Source of the DNA: Methylobacter sp. | GTDB taxonomy: Bacteria; Pseudomonadota; Gammaproteobacteria; Methylococcales; Methylomonadaceae | Length of the DNA stretch: 64,000 nucleotides | Direction: 5' to 3' | NCBI GenBank assembly: GCA_023229605.1 | Contig: JALNYY010000007.1 | Span: 3,849 to 67,848, forward strand | Shown: positions 6,927-16,352 of the stretch, piece after piece | Layout: each line of letters opens with the position of its first letter | Position numbering within the stretch: the stretch's first letter is position 1 | Program-made: the position numbers and the translations under genes | Notes under the pieces: generated by a model | Told to the model about the DNA's origin: nothing | The model's database searches: none | The model's input: only the letters and a program-made list of their open reading frames with translations

Positions 6927-8327
6927 ATGAAACCATTAGCCGTCTTCGGCACCAGTTCGGATGCCGGTAAAACCACGCTGGTCATGGCCTTGTGCCGAAT
7001 TTTTGCCGACCAAGGCTTGAAGGTCGCGCCGTTCAAAGCGCAAAACGTCTCCAATAATTCAGCGGTCACCAAAGAAGGACGGGAGATTTCCAGGGCGCAA
7101 TGCCTGCAAGCGGAAGCCGCGCGCGTCGAGCCAAGCTACCTGTTCAACCCGGTGCTGCTTAAATCGCACGGCAACGGGTCGGTGCAGGTGATCGTGAACG
7201 GGCTGGTTTATCAAAACCAGTCGATTGCGGCCTATTACGCTGAAATCGACAGATTGAAAGCTCAGGTCAAGCTGGCATTTTCCGAGCTTCAACAGGACTA
7301 TGACCTGATCGTTGCCGAAGGCGCTGGCTCGCCGGTCGAGCTGAATTTGCTGAACAAGGATTTGTCCAACACCTTTGTCGCCAACAGTTTCAACACCAAA
7401 AACATCCTGGTCGCGGACATCGAGCGCGGCGGCGTATTTGCGTCGATTTACGGCACCTTGGAGCTGATGGACCCGGTCATGCGCAGCAATCTGATCGGGG
7501 TGGTGATCAACAAGTTTCGCGGCGACCGGCGTTTTTTCGACGAGGGCGAAAAGATCATCGCCGAGCGCTTTGGCGTTCCGGTTTTAGGCGTGCTGCCGTT
7601 TAAGCCGCTGAATATCGACATGGAAGACTCCCAGTCGCTACGCAATTACCGGCAGCGCCTGGATGACGCCAAAATCCGCGTTGCGGTGATCGCCTATCCG
7701 GGCCTGAGCAATTATAACGATCTCGATGTGTTGATGGGCGACCCCGAGCTTTATGTCGAATTGATCCATGATTACCGCCCGCTGGAAAGCTTCGATATGC
7801 TGTTGTTGCCGGGCAGCAAAACCGTAATCCGCGATTTGCAGTGGCTGAAAAAGCAGGGCTTGTTCGAGGAGGTTTTGCGTTTCAATAAGCCGGTGTTCGG
7901 CATCTGCGGCGGCTATCAAATGCTTTGCCGGAGCTTGCACGACCCTGATGCGATTGAGCATGAAACTGCGATTGTGGAAGCGGGCTTGAATTTTATCGAC
8001 GATACGGTGATTTATCAAAGCCCTAAAATACTCACACGCGGACAGTATCCGCTGTTTTCATACGCCGGGATCAGCGGCTATGAAATCCATTGCGGCCGCA
8101 TGGACAAGTACCCGCTGTACTATCAGGGCGGCCTGTCCTCCGGCACCCATGTACATGGCGTATTTGACGACGATGCGTTCCGCACCGGTTACTTTAAAGC
8201 CATTAACCCGCAGTATCAGGGCTATGCCTATGCGAACTACCGCGAAGCTGAAATACAGGGCTTTGCCGATATGGTCGCGGAAAACCTGGATATTGCCGCC
8301 ATTTTGCAGGCGTTACAGGCGGACTGA
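6927..8327 (+). CDS. cobQ: Cobyric acid synthase (glutamine-hydrolysing)
   Basis: A 466-residue amidotransferase that amidates four side chains of adenosylcobyrinic a,c-diamide to yield adenosylcobyric acid. The N-terminal dethiobiotin synthetase-like ATPase has the P-loop variant GTSSDAGKTT (residues 8-17). The middle carries EGAGSPVELNL and the DIERGGVFAS motif. The C-terminal glutamine amidotransferase domain has the nucleophile segment VFGICGGYQML and a closing histidine in THVHGVFDD. Length is normal. The stop codon overlaps an ATG (TGATG) that opens a short ORF running through a repeat to cbiB. Confidence 0.95.
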   Translation: MKPLAVFGTSSDAGKTTLVMALCRIFADQGLKVAPFKAQNVSNNSAVTKEGREISRAQCLQAEAARVEPSYLFNPVLLKSHGNGSVQVIVNGLVYQNQSIAAYYAEIDRLKAQVKLAFSELQQDYDLIVAEGAGSPVELNLLNKDLSNTFVANSFNTKNILVADIERGGVFASIYGTLELMDPVMRSNLIGVVINKFRGDRRFFDEGEKIIAERFGVPVLGVLPFKPLNIDMEDSQSLRNYRQRLDDAKIRVAVIAYPGLSNYNDLDVLMGDPELYVELIHDYRPLESFDMLLLPGSKTVIRDLQWLKKQGLFEEVLRFNKPVFGICGGYQMLCRSLHDPDAIEHETAIVEAGLNFIDDTVIYQSPKILTRGQYPLFSYAGISGYEIHCGRMDKYPLYYQGGLSSGTHVHGVFDDDAFRTGYFKAINPQYQGYAYANYREAEIQGFADMVAENLDIAAILQALQAD

Positions 8328-8509
8328 TGCTTAGAATCACAAAGTTCAAAGCTTCCGCTCCTCGGCAACTGCTCCTGCGTTGCTCTACCTCCTGCATCCA
8401 TGTAGGCAAAGCAAGCTTTGGACTCCAAAAAATACAGATACCGGAGTTCAAAGCTTGCTTTGACCGTTTAATGTTAAGCAAAGGCATGAGGTGTTACGAT
8501 GTTTTTTGA
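8327..8509 (+). CDS. Possible 60-residue relay ORF through the repeat between cobQ and cbiB
   Basis: It begins at the ATG within the cobQ stop (TGATG), reads through the whole repeat, and ends at a TGA just inside cbiB, overlapping it by 11 bases. The translated palindrome gives KASFGLQ and EFKACFDR, very like KASFVLQ and ESKACFGR in the cobC-cobD relay ORF, so the repeat is read in the same frame at both junctions. No known protein family is recognised. Translation is inferred from the overlaps only. Confidence 0.3.
   Translation: MLRITKFKASAPRQLLLRCSTSCIHVGKASFGLQKIQIPEFKACFDRLMLSKGMRCYDVF
8344..8462. repeat. Composite repeat between cobQ and cbiB
   Basis: Two parts are visible. Bases 8363-8402 are the reverse complement of the repeat blocks found inside the rubredoxin reductase gene (1638-1654 and 1703-1726). 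Bases 8407-8426 and 8443-8462 form a 20-bp palindrome with one mismatch, the arm starting CAAAGCAAGCTTTGG, the same family as the palindrome at 5745-5791. GTTCAAAGCTT also occurs directly at both ends of the composite (8344 and 8447). Confidence 0.75.
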
Positions 8510-9395
8510 ATTGGCGGCCTTGGCGTATCTTATCGATATGATTTTGGGCGAATTCCCCTGCAAACACCCGGTGGCATTGATGGGTGATTTTATTAATGCG
8601 TTTGAACGGCGTTTTTACAGCGACCGGATTTTGTCCGGAGCGCTGTTGGTGATCGGCTTAATAAAACTGACTCTATTGATCAGCATCGCTATAGTTTATC
8701 TGTGCGGCTTCTTGCCGGATTGGCTGGCGCTGACGGTTTTGGCCGTGCTCGCCTCCACAGGCCTGGCTATGAACATGCTGCATGAAAGCGTCGCCGCGCT
8801 ATTGACCGCCGAGCAGCCCAAACAGGCGTTAAGCTATCTGGTCAGCCGCGATACCGAAGACATGACCGAAATCGAAGTCTATAAAGCGGGCCTTGAAACC
8901 TGGGCGGAAAATCTCAGCGACGGCGTTGTCGCACCGCTGTTTTATCTGCTGTTGTTCGGTCTGCCCGGCATTGCCGTGTATAAAGCCATCAATACGATGG
9001 ATTCGATGATTGCCTATAAAACCGAACGCTATTTTTATTTCGGCAAATGGGCGGCGATAGTCGACGATATAGCCAATTACATTCCCGCCCGGCTGACCGC
9101 GTTGCTGATTGTTGCATTGGCTGAAGACAGGCAGCGCGCATGGGAAAGTTTATGGTGTGACGGCAACAAGCTGGAAAGCCCCAATGCCGGATTTCCCATT
9201 GCGGCGATGGCAGGCTCCTTGGGCGTTGCGTTGGGCGGCGATGCCAGTTATCACGGAAAAATAAAACATAAGCCGACGCTGGGTTTTCCGGTCACTCCGG
9301 TCGATAAATCTACGTTAGCCAAAGCATTGCAAATGAAAACAGGCATTAATCTGATCGTTCTAAGCCTTTTGGCCGCCGGAGCCTTATTGTCATGA
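8499..9395 (+). CDS. cbiB: Adenosylcobinamide-phosphate synthase
   Basis: A 298-residue membrane protein (CbiB, also named CobD in aerobic-pathway nomenclature) that attaches aminopropanol phosphate to adenosylcobyric acid. The N-terminus AYLIDMILGEFPCKHPVALMG matches the family pattern (DxxxGdP, HPv). Further family segments are SRDTEDMTEIEVYKAGLETWAEN, the DGVVAPLFYLLLFG motif, KAINTMDSMIAYK and a later PARLTALL. Several hydrophobic spans are visible. A GAGGTG ribosome-binding site precedes the ATG. It overlaps cobU by four bases (ATGA). Confidence 0.94.
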   Translation: MFFELAALAYLIDMILGEFPCKHPVALMGDFINAFERRFYSDRILSGALLVIGLIKLTLLISIAIVYLCGFLPDWLALTVLAVLASTGLAMNMLHESVAALLTAEQPKQALSYLVSRDTEDMTEIEVYKAGLETWAENLSDGVVAPLFYLLLFGLPGIAVYKAINTMDSMIAYKTERYFYFGKWAAIVDDIANYIPARLTALLIVALAEDRQRAWESLWCDGNKLESPNAGFPIAAMAGSLGVALGGDASYHGKIKHKPTLGFPVTPVDKSTLAKALQMKTGINLIVLSLLAAGALLS

Positions 9396-9889
9396 AAACA
9401 CTGTTTATAGGCGGCATCAAAAGCGGCAAGTCGCGGTTGGCGGAGGCGTATATTTTAGAGCAAGCCTCAGCCGATAAGCCCTACTATCTGGCGACGAACG
9501 AGGTTTTTGATGACGAGATGCAGGCGCGTATCCGCGTTCATCAGCAACGCCGCCAAGATTTATTTGCCACTATCGAAGAACCCGTTAAACTGCTTGAAGC
9601 ATTGCAAAAATGCCGAGGCCCTGTTTTGGTTGAATGCGTGTCGATGTGGCTGAACAACCAGCTTTATCATCAAATTCCCGAAGTGGATATTTTGCAAGAA
9701 CTGGAAGCGGTGCTACAGTTAACTTGTGACATAGTGCTGGTGCACAATGAAGTCGGACTCAGCGTCATTGCCGACAACCGTCTGGCCCGGCAGTTTGTCG
9801 ACCTGTCCGGCAAAGCGGCGCAACTGATGGGACAGCATTGCGAGCAGGTGTTTTTTTGCAGTGCGGGCCTGAAGATCAAAATGAAATAG
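9392..9889 (+). CDS. cobU: Adenosylcobinamide kinase / adenosylcobinamide-phosphate guanylyltransferase
   Basis: A 165-residue enzyme (CobU/CobP) that phosphorylates adenosylcobinamide and then forms adenosylcobinamide-GDP, the CobS substrate. The P-loop GGIKSGKS occupies residues 7-14. RIRVHQQRR contains the histidine expected to be guanylylated. The conserved VLVECVSMWLNN and VHNEVGLSVI follow. It overlaps cbiB by ATGA and is the last cobalamin gene of the operon. No corrin-ring genes, CobA or CobB occur in the window, so this is only the nucleotide-loop half plus CobQ. Confidence 0.95.
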   Translation: MKTLFIGGIKSGKSRLAEAYILEQASADKPYYLATNEVFDDEMQARIRVHQQRRQDLFATIEEPVKLLEALQKCRGPVLVECVSMWLNNQLYHQIPEVDILQELEAVLQLTCDIVLVHNEVGLSVIADNRLARQFVDLSGKAAQLMGQHCEQVFFCSAGLKIKMK

Positions 9890-9937
9890 GTGCGGATTCC
9901 GTATCTTTTAGTACGTTTAACACACAAAGAGACAACC

Positions 9938-10975
9938 GTGAAAAACACAGCCTGTAAACGCTTATTGAAACTGGCCTTGGCGCTCGCGCTTACCGGATGC
10001 GCAAGCAATCCGGCGGTTAAAACCGATGCGCCATATCTCAATACCGGCGCTATTCCCGATCGTTCGGTTGAGGATCAAGCTCAGGCCTTAACCGGGACTT
10101 ATGCCCATTCGCAGCCGGTGCAAAACTTCATCCGGCACATGGTGCTTGAGCATGGTTTTTCGGAAAGCTATTTGAACGGCCTGTTTTCACAGGCCAAGCG
10201 CCTGGATTATGTTATCCGTCTGGAAAATCCGCCGCAATACCACGGTCCCAAACCCGCTCACCCGAAGGTGGGCGGCTGGACACGCTACCGTCAGCAATTT
10301 ATTACCGATGCGCACATCAATAACGGCATAGCCTTCTGGAGCAACAATGCCGACGCGATCCAAAAAGCCAGCGTCACTTACGGCGTCGATCCCGAATATA
10401 TTGTTGCGATTATCGGCGTGGAAACCTTTTTTGGCCGCAACGTCGGTAAAACGCGCATTTTCGACGCCTTGACCACGTTGGCATTCGACACCCAGCGGCG
10501 CGCCAAATTTTTTACCACGGAACTGGAGAATTTTTTGCTGATGACCCGCGAAGAAGGCTACGAGCCGCTTAAACCGGTCGGTTCCTGGGCGGGCGCCATG
10601 GGGTTGGGGCAATTTATGCCCAGCAGTTTTCGCAGTCTGGCTGTTGACTTCAACAACGATGGACATCGCGATCTTTGGAACCAACACGATGCGATCGGCA
10701 GCGTGGCGCATTATTTTTCACGTAACGGCTGGCAGAACAATATGCCGGTAGCGGAGCAAACGGAGCAAACCAAAGGCTATAACGGCGAGGCAACTATCGA
10801 ACTGAGCGCAATTAACGGCAGCGAATACTGGCGCGTCCACCCTAATTTCAAGGTAATCAAAAAGTACAACAACAGCGATAAATACGCAATGGCCGTGCAT
10901 CAACTGGCGCAGGCTATTAAGCGCGGTATTTATAAGTCGGATAACAGGGTGGCGGATTTTCTTGCCCGCCGTTAA
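9938..10975 (+). CDS. mltB: Membrane-bound lytic murein transglycosylase B
   Basis: A 345-residue lipoprotein that cleaves peptidoglycan glycan strands to 1,6-anhydromuropeptides. The GTG at 9938, behind AAAGAGAC, gives a short lipoprotein signal with the lipobox ALTGC; a longer frame to 9890 would spoil it. The catalytic glutamate lies in AIIGVETFFGRNVG. Family marks FDTQRRAKFF, GSWAGAMGLGQFMPSSF and NNDGHRDLW follow. It starts 48 bases after cobU but is functionally unrelated. A hairpin with a T-run follows its stop codon. Confidence 0.93.
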   Translation: MKNTACKRLLKLALALALTGCASNPAVKTDAPYLNTGAIPDRSVEDQAQALTGTYAHSQPVQNFIRHMVLEHGFSESYLNGLFSQAKRLDYVIRLENPPQYHGPKPAHPKVGGWTRYRQQFITDAHINNGIAFWSNNADAIQKASVTYGVDPEYIVAIIGVETFFGRNVGKTRIFDALTTLAFDTQRRAKFFTTELENFLLMTREEGYEPLKPVGSWAGAMGLGQFMPSSFRSLAVDFNNDGHRDLWNQHDAIGSVAHYFSRNGWQNNMPVAEQTEQTKGYNGEATIELSAINGSEYWRVHPNFKVIKKYNNSDKYAMAVHQLAQAIKRGIYKSDNRVADFLARR

Positions 10976-11017
10976 GTATCCAATACTGTTTGACAAGCAA
11001 CGAAGAACGTAGCGGAC

Positions 11018-11039
11018 GCCAAGTTTTAGCTTGGCTTTT
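11018..11039 (+). terminator. Rho-independent terminator after mltB
   Basis: The stem GCCAAG (11018-11023) pairs with CTTGGC (11030-11035) and is followed by TTTT. An outer stem (GTAGCGG at 11009-11015 with CCGCTAC at 11045-11051) could extend the structure. It lies between the convergent mltB and sucD. Confidence 0.7.
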
Positions 11040-11070
11040 CCGGCCCGCTACGCTGTTTATTTCGCTTTCT

Positions 11071-11937
11071 TTACAAGCACCGCTTCATCGCCACCCCAAT
11101 ATCGGTCGGCGAACTAACGACTTCGATCCCCGCCGCTTTAAGCGCGGCTACTTTCCCTTCCGCCGTGCCTTTGCCGCCGGTCACAATCGCGCCGGCATGG
11201 CCCATCCGTTTGCCGGGAGGAGCGGTTTGTCCTGCGATATAAGCGACCACAGGCTTGGTTACGTGGGCTTTGATGTATTCGGCGGCCTCTTCTTCCTCGC
11301 CGCCGCCGATTTCGCCGACCATCACGATGCCTTTGGTTTGCTCGTCGGCCTGAAAACGGCTCAGCACGTCGACGAAGTTCATGCCGTGTATTGGGTCGCC
11401 GCCGATGCCGACGCAGGTGCTTTGTCCCAAGCCTTGCGCGGTGGTTTGATGCACGGATTCATAGGTCAAGGTGCCGGAACGCGACACGATGCCGATCGAT
11501 CCGGGCAGGTGAATATGGCCGGGCATGATGCCGATTTTGCATGCGCCGGGGGTGATGACGCCGGGGCAGTTCGGGCCGATCAGCAATGCGCCGGTGCCGG
11601 CCATCGCCGCTTTAACCCGCAGCATTTGCAATATCGGTATGCCTTCGGTGATGCAGACGATCAGTTTAATGCCGGCATCGACCGCTTCCAGAATGGCGTC
11701 GGCCGCATAAAAAGGCGGCACGTAAATGACGCTGGCGGTGGCTCCTGTGCCACCGACGGCGTCCTGCACGGTGTCGAACACCGGCAAACCCAAATGGGTT
11801 TCGCCGCCGCGTTCAGGAGTAACGCCGCCGACTAACTTTGTGCCGTAGTCCAGCGCCTGTTGGGAATGAAAAGTGCCTTGTTTGCCGGTAAAGCCCTGGC
11901 AAATCACTTTAGTGTCTTTGTCGATTAAAATGCTCAT
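11071..11937 (-). CDS. sucD: Succinate--CoA ligase (ADP-forming) subunit alpha
   Basis: A 288-residue TCA-cycle enzyme subunit. The N-terminal CoA-binding domain has [20 protein letters not shown]. The middle carries [11 protein letters not shown]. The phosphohistidine loop GHAGAI lies near residue 245, preceded by GKRM. The segment [17 protein letters not shown] is typical of SucD. Malate-CoA ligase of the serine cycle is a close relative, but the match to SucD is strong throughout. Its start overlaps the end of sucC by four bases, so the two form a coupled sucC-sucD operon on the minus strand. Confidence 0.95.
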   Translation of the reverse strand: MSILIDKDTKVICQGFTGKQGTFHSQQALDYGTKLVGGVTPERGGETHLGLPVFDTVQDAVGGTGATASVIYVPPFYAADAILEAVDAGIKLIVCITEGIPILQMLRVKAAMAGTGALLIGPNCPGVITPGACKIGIMPGHIHLPGSIGIVSRSGTLTYESVHQTTAQGLGQSTCVGIGGDPIHGMNFVDVLSRFQADEQTKGIVMVGEIGGGEEEEAAEYIKAHVTKPVVAYIAGQTAPPGKRMGHAGAIVTGGKGTAEGKVAALKAAGIEVVSSPTDIGVAMKRCL

Positions 11938-13100
11938 GCGGCCTCCGCCAATGCTACGACTTGTTCTGCCGCGTGTGCCAAATCATCCGCCGCGTAAAGA
12001 TTAAGCCCGGTATTGCTCAGCAACGCACGGCCCTGTTCCGCATTGGTGCCCTCCAGGCGCACCACGACGGGGATAGTGACGTGAACCTGTTCGACCGCGG
12101 CTAAAATGCCCGCCGCGATAATATCGCATTGGACGATGCCGCCGAAAATATTCACCAATACCGCCTTCACGCTATGATCCGACAAGATCAGCTTGAACGC
12201 CTCGCAGACTTTTTCAACACTGGTGCCGCCGCCGACATCGAGAAAATTGGCCGGTAGTCCGCCTTTGAGTTTGACCAGATCCATCGTCGCCATGGCGAGT
12301 CCCGCGCCGTTGACCATGCAGCCGATATTGCCTTCCAGGGTGATGTAGTTCAGCCCGAATTGCTGGGCTTTGTTTTCCTTTTCATCCTCCTGGTCTGCAT
12401 CTTTCATCGCCAAAATATCGGGATGCGCCGCCACCGCGTTATCGTCGAAATTGATCTTGGCATCCAGCGCCATCAGCTCGCCGCTGTGGGTTTCTATCAG
12501 CGGATTTATTTCAATCTGGCTGGCGTCCTTGGCTAAAAATAGGTCGTACAAGCCTTGCATTATTGCGCTTAGGGCTTTGATCTGCGCGCCTTTAAGCCCC
12601 AAGGCGTAGGCAACCTTCCGGCATTGGTAGCCTTGAAGGCCGGCAGCCGGATGGACCGGTACCGAGATAATCTGCTCGGGCGTTTCGTGGGCGACGGTTT
12701 CTATATCCATGCCGCCCGCTGCCGAGGCGATAAAAATAATGCGCTCGCTGCCCCGGTCTACCAATACGCTCAAATAGAGTTCGCGCTTGATCGGGTAGGT
12801 TTTTTCGATCAGCACTGAGTTGATCGGCAGTCCTTCCGCGCCGGTTTGCTGGGTAACCAGCCGCTTTCCGAGCATGTCCCGGCTAAACTCGGCCACTTCG
12901 GCCGGACTCTTGGCCAGCTTTACGCCGCCGACCTTGCCCCGGCCGCCTGCGTGAACCTGTGCTTTAACCACCCAGCCGTCGCCGCCCAGCTCCTTGGCAA
13001 CCTGCTCGGCGCCTTCGGGCGTGGTCGCCTGCTTGCCGTCAGGCACCGGTATCGCGTAATGCAGAAACAACTGTTTAGCCTGGTATTCATGAATATTCAT
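11934..13100 (-). CDS. sucC: Succinate--CoA ligase (ADP-forming) subunit beta
   Basis: A 388-residue subunit with an N-terminal ATP-grasp domain ([32 protein letters not shown]) and a C-terminal flavodoxin-like ligase-CoA domain ([28 protein letters not shown]). Length equals that of E. coli SucC. Together with SucD it makes succinyl-CoA, or succinate plus ATP, in the TCA cycle. It is first in the pair. The gap upstream holds a heptamer-repeat hairpin shared with the divergent pilS. Confidence 0.96.
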   Translation of the reverse strand: MNIHEYQAKQLFLHYAIPVPDGKQATTPEGAEQVAKELGGDGWVVKAQVHAGGRGKVGGVKLAKSPAEVAEFSRDMLGKRLVTQQTGAEGLPINSVLIEKTYPIKRELYLSVLVDRGSERIIFIASAAGGMDIETVAHETPEQIISVPVHPAAGLQGYQCRKVAYALGLKGAQIKALSAIMQGLYDLFLAKDASQIEINPLIETHSGELMALDAKINFDDNAVAAHPDILAMKDADQEDEKENKAQQFGLNYITLEGNIGCMVNGAGLAMATMDLVKLKGGLPANFLDVGGGTSVEKVCEAFKLILSDHSVKAVLVNIFGGIVQCDIIAAGILAAVEQVHVTIPVVVRLEGTNAEQGRALLSNTGLNLYAADDLAHAAEQVVALAEAA

Positions 13101-13182
13101 TTACGACTCCTCGATTGACCGGTAAGGTCCGGCGGGTATTTTTCACACACGGATGACAACTAAATGCTACGATTAAAACATT

Positions 13183-13246
13183 AAGGTACAAGGTACAAGG
13201 TACAAGGCGCAAGCTTTTTAGCCTTGAACCTTTCGCCTTGCGCCTT
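13183..13246. repeat. Heptamer tandem/inverted repeat between sucC and pilS
   Basis: The unit AAGGTAC occurs three times in tandem from 13183, followed by AAGGCGCAAG. After a short loop the reverse complement CCTTGAACCTTTCGCCTTGC follows (13222-13241) and ends in GCCTT. It belongs to the same family as the hairpins at 20961-21008 and, in part, 16270-16350. Confidence 0.75.
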
Positions 13247-13288
13247 TAACTTCTCAAGTCCCTGTAAAACGCCATTTTAAAAACCAAC

Positions 13289-14917
13289 ATGCCGCCAAAT
13301 ACCAACGAGACCATCTATCCCTGCCCGTTCTCCAAAGGTTACGGGATACCCGCTCAACAAGCCTGGTTATTGCTAAAAGTTTTTTTAGGTTATCGGCTTA
13401 TCCTGGCCGGCTTGTTTGTTGTTTTGTTTTACAGGTATTCAGGTTCTTCATTGTTCGGCGCTTACGACAGCCAATTATTCATCTACAGCAGCCAAAGCTA
13501 CTTGCTGCTGTCAATCCTGTCGGGCATCTGTATAGCCTGGCGGCTCACGAGCTACACTACGCAGGCGCAACTGCTCATTTTTACAGACATACTCATTCTG
13601 ACCTTGATCATGCACGCCTCCGGCGGCGTTAACAGCGGCATGGGCGCCTTGCTTGCGGTATCCATCGCTGCGGGCGGATTGTTAATCGGCGGCCGCTGTG
13701 CGATGCTTTTTGCCGCCATGGCCAGTTTGACTGTACTGGCTGAACAAATCTTCGCCGATTACATGCGCAGTTTTAATTCGACCTCTTACGCCAATGCCGG
13801 AATGCTGGGCGCTTCATTTTTTACCATCGCCTTGCTGTCCTATATCCTCGCAAAGCGTAGCGAACAAATATTACAGCTGGCCGATCAACAGAAACAAACC
13901 ATTACCAAGCTCGAGGATCTGAACAAGTACATTATCCAGCATTTGCAGTCGGGCATCATTATCGCCAACAAGCAGCAGACCATTCAGATGGCCAACGAGT
14001 CGGCATTACGGCTGGCAAATTTAGCGGTGCTGCCGGTCAAGCTTGGCGATATTTCTGAACAATTATCGCAGGCGTTTCAAACCTGGCTGTCCGATCCCGA
14101 ACAGAATCTTGCGCTGCTCAAACTGCCGGACCAGTCCGAGATTCATAGCCGGTTTATGCCTTTGCCGACAGGCCATGAGTTTTTTTACATGATCATTCTC
14201 GAGGACATTGCTCTTTATAATCAGCAGGTGCAGCAAAGCAAGCTTGCATCGCTGGGCCGGCTCACCGCCAGCATTGCCCATGAAATACGCAACCCGTTAG
14301 GGGCTATCAGCCATGCAGGGCAATTGCTCGCGGACAATCCGCTGTTGTCCGTCCAGGACCGGCGGCTGACAGAAATCATCCAGACCCATTCAGTCCGCGT
14401 CAACCATATTATCGAAGATATTTTACAGCTATCCAGAAGAACCGACTCAAGACGGGAAAAGCTTTATTTAAAGCCGTGGCTGGATAATTACCTGAAAAAT
14501 TTCACTCTTGAACATGCCGCTAATATCGATGCATTCAAGCTCTCATATCCTGACGAACCCTTATGTGCGGTTATAGACCCAGGTCATTTAAGGCAGGTTA
14601 TGGACAACCTGTGCCGAAATGCATTGAAATACGGAAAGCCCGAGGCCGGGCCGATCATTTTACGCGCTTTTGCGATACAAAAAGCGCCCTGCATAGAAGT
14701 CGTCGATAACGGTTCCGGGATCAGCCGCGAACACCAGAGCCACCTGTTTGAACCCTTTTTTACCACCTCTTCCAGCGGCACAGGGTTAGGGCTTTATATC
14801 TCAAGAGAATTGGCCGAATTAAATCAGGCAAAATTGAGCTATTATTTAACCGACGATAACCGGAGCTGTTTTCGGCTCTGCTTGTTGAATGCGGAACAGA
14901 CAATAATCGAACTATGA
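13289..14917 (+). CDS. pilS: Sensor histidine kinase PilS
   Basis: A 542-residue membrane histidine kinase. About six hydrophobic spans lie in residues 25-195, followed by a PAS-like region (LEDLNKYIIQHLQSGIIIAN). The H-box LASLGRLTASIAHEIRNPLGAISHA carries the phosphorylated histidine. N-box (DNLCRNALKYG), G1 (VVDNGSGI), F-box and G2 (GTGLGLYI) ATP-binding motifs follow. Domain order and the overlap with an NtrC-type regulator match PilS of the type IV pilus system, which phosphorylates PilR to control sigma-54-dependent pilin transcription. No pilin gene is in the window. Confidence 0.9.
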   Translation: MPPNTNETIYPCPFSKGYGIPAQQAWLLLKVFLGYRLILAGLFVVLFYRYSGSSLFGAYDSQLFIYSSQSYLLLSILSGICIAWRLTSYTTQAQLLIFTDILILTLIMHASGGVNSGMGALLAVSIAAGGLLIGGRCAMLFAAMASLTVLAEQIFADYMRSFNSTSYANAGMLGASFFTIALLSYILAKRSEQILQLADQQKQTITKLEDLNKYIIQHLQSGIIIANKQQTIQMANESALRLANLAVLPVKLGDISEQLSQAFQTWLSDPEQNLALLKLPDQSEIHSRFMPLPTGHEFFYMIILEDIALYNQQVQQSKLASLGRLTASIAHEIRNPLGAISHAGQLLADNPLLSVQDRRLTEIIQTHSVRVNHIIEDILQLSRRTDSRREKLYLKPWLDNYLKNFTLEHAANIDAFKLSYPDEPLCAVIDPGHLRQVMDNLCRNALKYGKPEAGPIILRAFAIQKAPCIEVVDNGSGISREHQSHLFEPFFTTSSSGTGLGLYISRELAELNQAKLSYYLTDDNRSCFRLCLLNAEQTIIEL

Positions 14918-16257
14918 AAAAACCACTGGCATTGATAGTAGACGACGAACCCGATATTCGTGAGCTGCTGGAAATCACTCTTAACAGGATGAATATCCAG
15001 ACCTGCTGCGCTGAAAATATTGCCCGCGCGAAAGCATTATTGCAACAAAAGTCTTTCGATCTTTGCCTGACCGATATGAAATTGCCGGACGGCAACGGTT
15101 TGGAGTTGGTCGATTTCATCCAAACGCTGCCCGTTTCGATACCGGTTGCCGTTATTACCGCGCACGGCAATATGGAGTCGGCCATTCTGGCGATGAAAAA
15201 AGGCGCTTTCGATTTTGTTTCGAAACCGGTCGATCTACCCGTCCTCAGGTTGCTTGTTAACAATGCTCTAAAGCTTTCCGATGCAGGCTCCGCCAAGGAA
15301 AGACAGCCCCGCGACTCGCTGCTGGGCGAATCATTAATCATGCAGGCGATCAGGGCGAAAATAGATAAACTCGCCCGCAGCCAGGCGCCGGTCTATATCA
15401 GCGGCGAATCAGGCTCGGGGAAGGAACTGGTTGCAAGGCTGATCCATCAGCGCAGCTCCCGTAGCGACCATGCTTTTGTCGCGATTAACTGTGGAGCCAT
15501 TCCCCACGATCTGATGGAGAGTGAATTTTTCGGCCATAAAAAAGGCAGTTTTACCGGGGCCGTCAGCGATAAAACAGGCTTATTCCAGGCCGCGGAAGGC
15601 GGTACCCTGTTTCTTGATGAAGTCGCCGATCTGCCGCTGTCTCTGCAAGTCAAATTGCTGCGCGCGATACAGGAAAAGAAAATCCGCCAGGTTGGAGATC
15701 AGCGGGAAATTCCGGTCGATATTCGCTTACTTAGCGCGACCCATAAAAACCTTGGCGATATGGTTCGGGACGGCAGTTTCAGGCAGGATTTATATTACCG
15801 TATCAATGTTATCGATCTTCATGTTCCCGCTTTACGTGAGCGGCCCGGCGATATACCGATCCTTGTCGATCATATATTAGCCAAACTGACCGATGCCGGA
15901 AAACAGGACAGGCCGGTCTTATCGGCATCAGCCTTAGCGGCATTGCAACAATATCATTTTCCGGGCAATGTCCGCGAGCTGGAAAATATCCTGGAACGGG
16001 CGCTTGCGCTGCATGACGGCGACTGCATAGAGAGTGGTGACCTGAGCCTGCCGGAAGCTGTGCATGACGGAGCCAGGCGGCAGAATTTTGACCGGGATTC
16101 AGGGACATTGGAAGATCACCTGGGAAAAATTGAAAGAAAAGCTATCACCCTGGCGCTGGAAGACAACGAATGGGATAAAACGGCCGCCGCCAAACAGCTG
16201 GGGCTGTCGTTCAGGTCGTTATGCTATCGATTGAAGCAGCTTGATATGGATGGGTAA
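14914..16257 (+). CDS. pilR: Sigma-54-dependent response regulator PilR
   Basis: A 447-residue NtrC-family activator. The receiver domain begins ALIVDDEPDIRELL, with its phosphoacceptor Asp in CLTDMKLPDGNG. The AAA+ domain has Walker A GESGSGKE, the sigma-54-contacting GAFTGA-type loop (here GSFTGA) and Walker B GGTLFLDEVADL. A Fis-type helix-turn-helix closes the protein (ALEDNEWDKTAAAKQLGLSFRSLCYRLK). It overlaps pilS by four bases. A bidirectional hairpin terminator follows at 16304. Confidence 0.93.
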   Translation: MKKPLALIVDDEPDIRELLEITLNRMNIQTCCAENIARAKALLQQKSFDLCLTDMKLPDGNGLELVDFIQTLPVSIPVAVITAHGNMESAILAMKKGAFDFVSKPVDLPVLRLLVNNALKLSDAGSAKERQPRDSLLGESLIMQAIRAKIDKLARSQAPVYISGESGSGKELVARLIHQRSSRSDHAFVAINCGAIPHDLMESEFFGHKKGSFTGAVSDKTGLFQAAEGGTLFLDEVADLPLSLQVKLLRAIQEKKIRQVGDQREIPVDIRLLSATHKNLGDMVRDGSFRQDLYYRINVIDLHVPALRERPGDIPILVDHILAKLTDAGKQDRPVLSASALAALQQYHFPGNVRELENILERALALHDGDCIESGDLSLPEAVHDGARRQNFDRDSGTLEDHLGKIERKAITLALEDNEWDKTAAAKQLGLSFRSLCYRLKQLDMDG

Positions 16258-16303
16258 GTCATGGATAAGGAGCAAGGCGAAAGAGTTTTTCGAACGTATA
16301 AAA

Positions 16304-16330
16304 AAGGGGAGGCCGGATTGGCCTCCCCTT
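16304..16330. terminator. Bidirectional rho-independent terminator
   Basis: A perfect 11-bp stem AAGGGGAGGCC (16304-16314) pairs with GGCCTCCCCTT (16320-16330) around a GGATT loop. The A-run at 16300-16305 reads as a T-run on the minus strand, so it best serves the minus-strand gene ending at 16353. It can also end pilR. Confidence 0.85.
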
Positions 16331-16352
16331 CATTATTCCTTGAACCTTGAGC

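Noticed and set aside
10990..11835. Long plus-strand open frame over sucD
   Set aside because: The minus-strand SucD match is strong over the whole length; the plus frame is low-complexity Asp/Ala/Gly-rich sequence.
11071..13100. Malate--CoA ligase (mtkAB) of the serine cycle
   Set aside because: Lengths and motifs agree better with sucCD, and no other serine-cycle gene is nearby.
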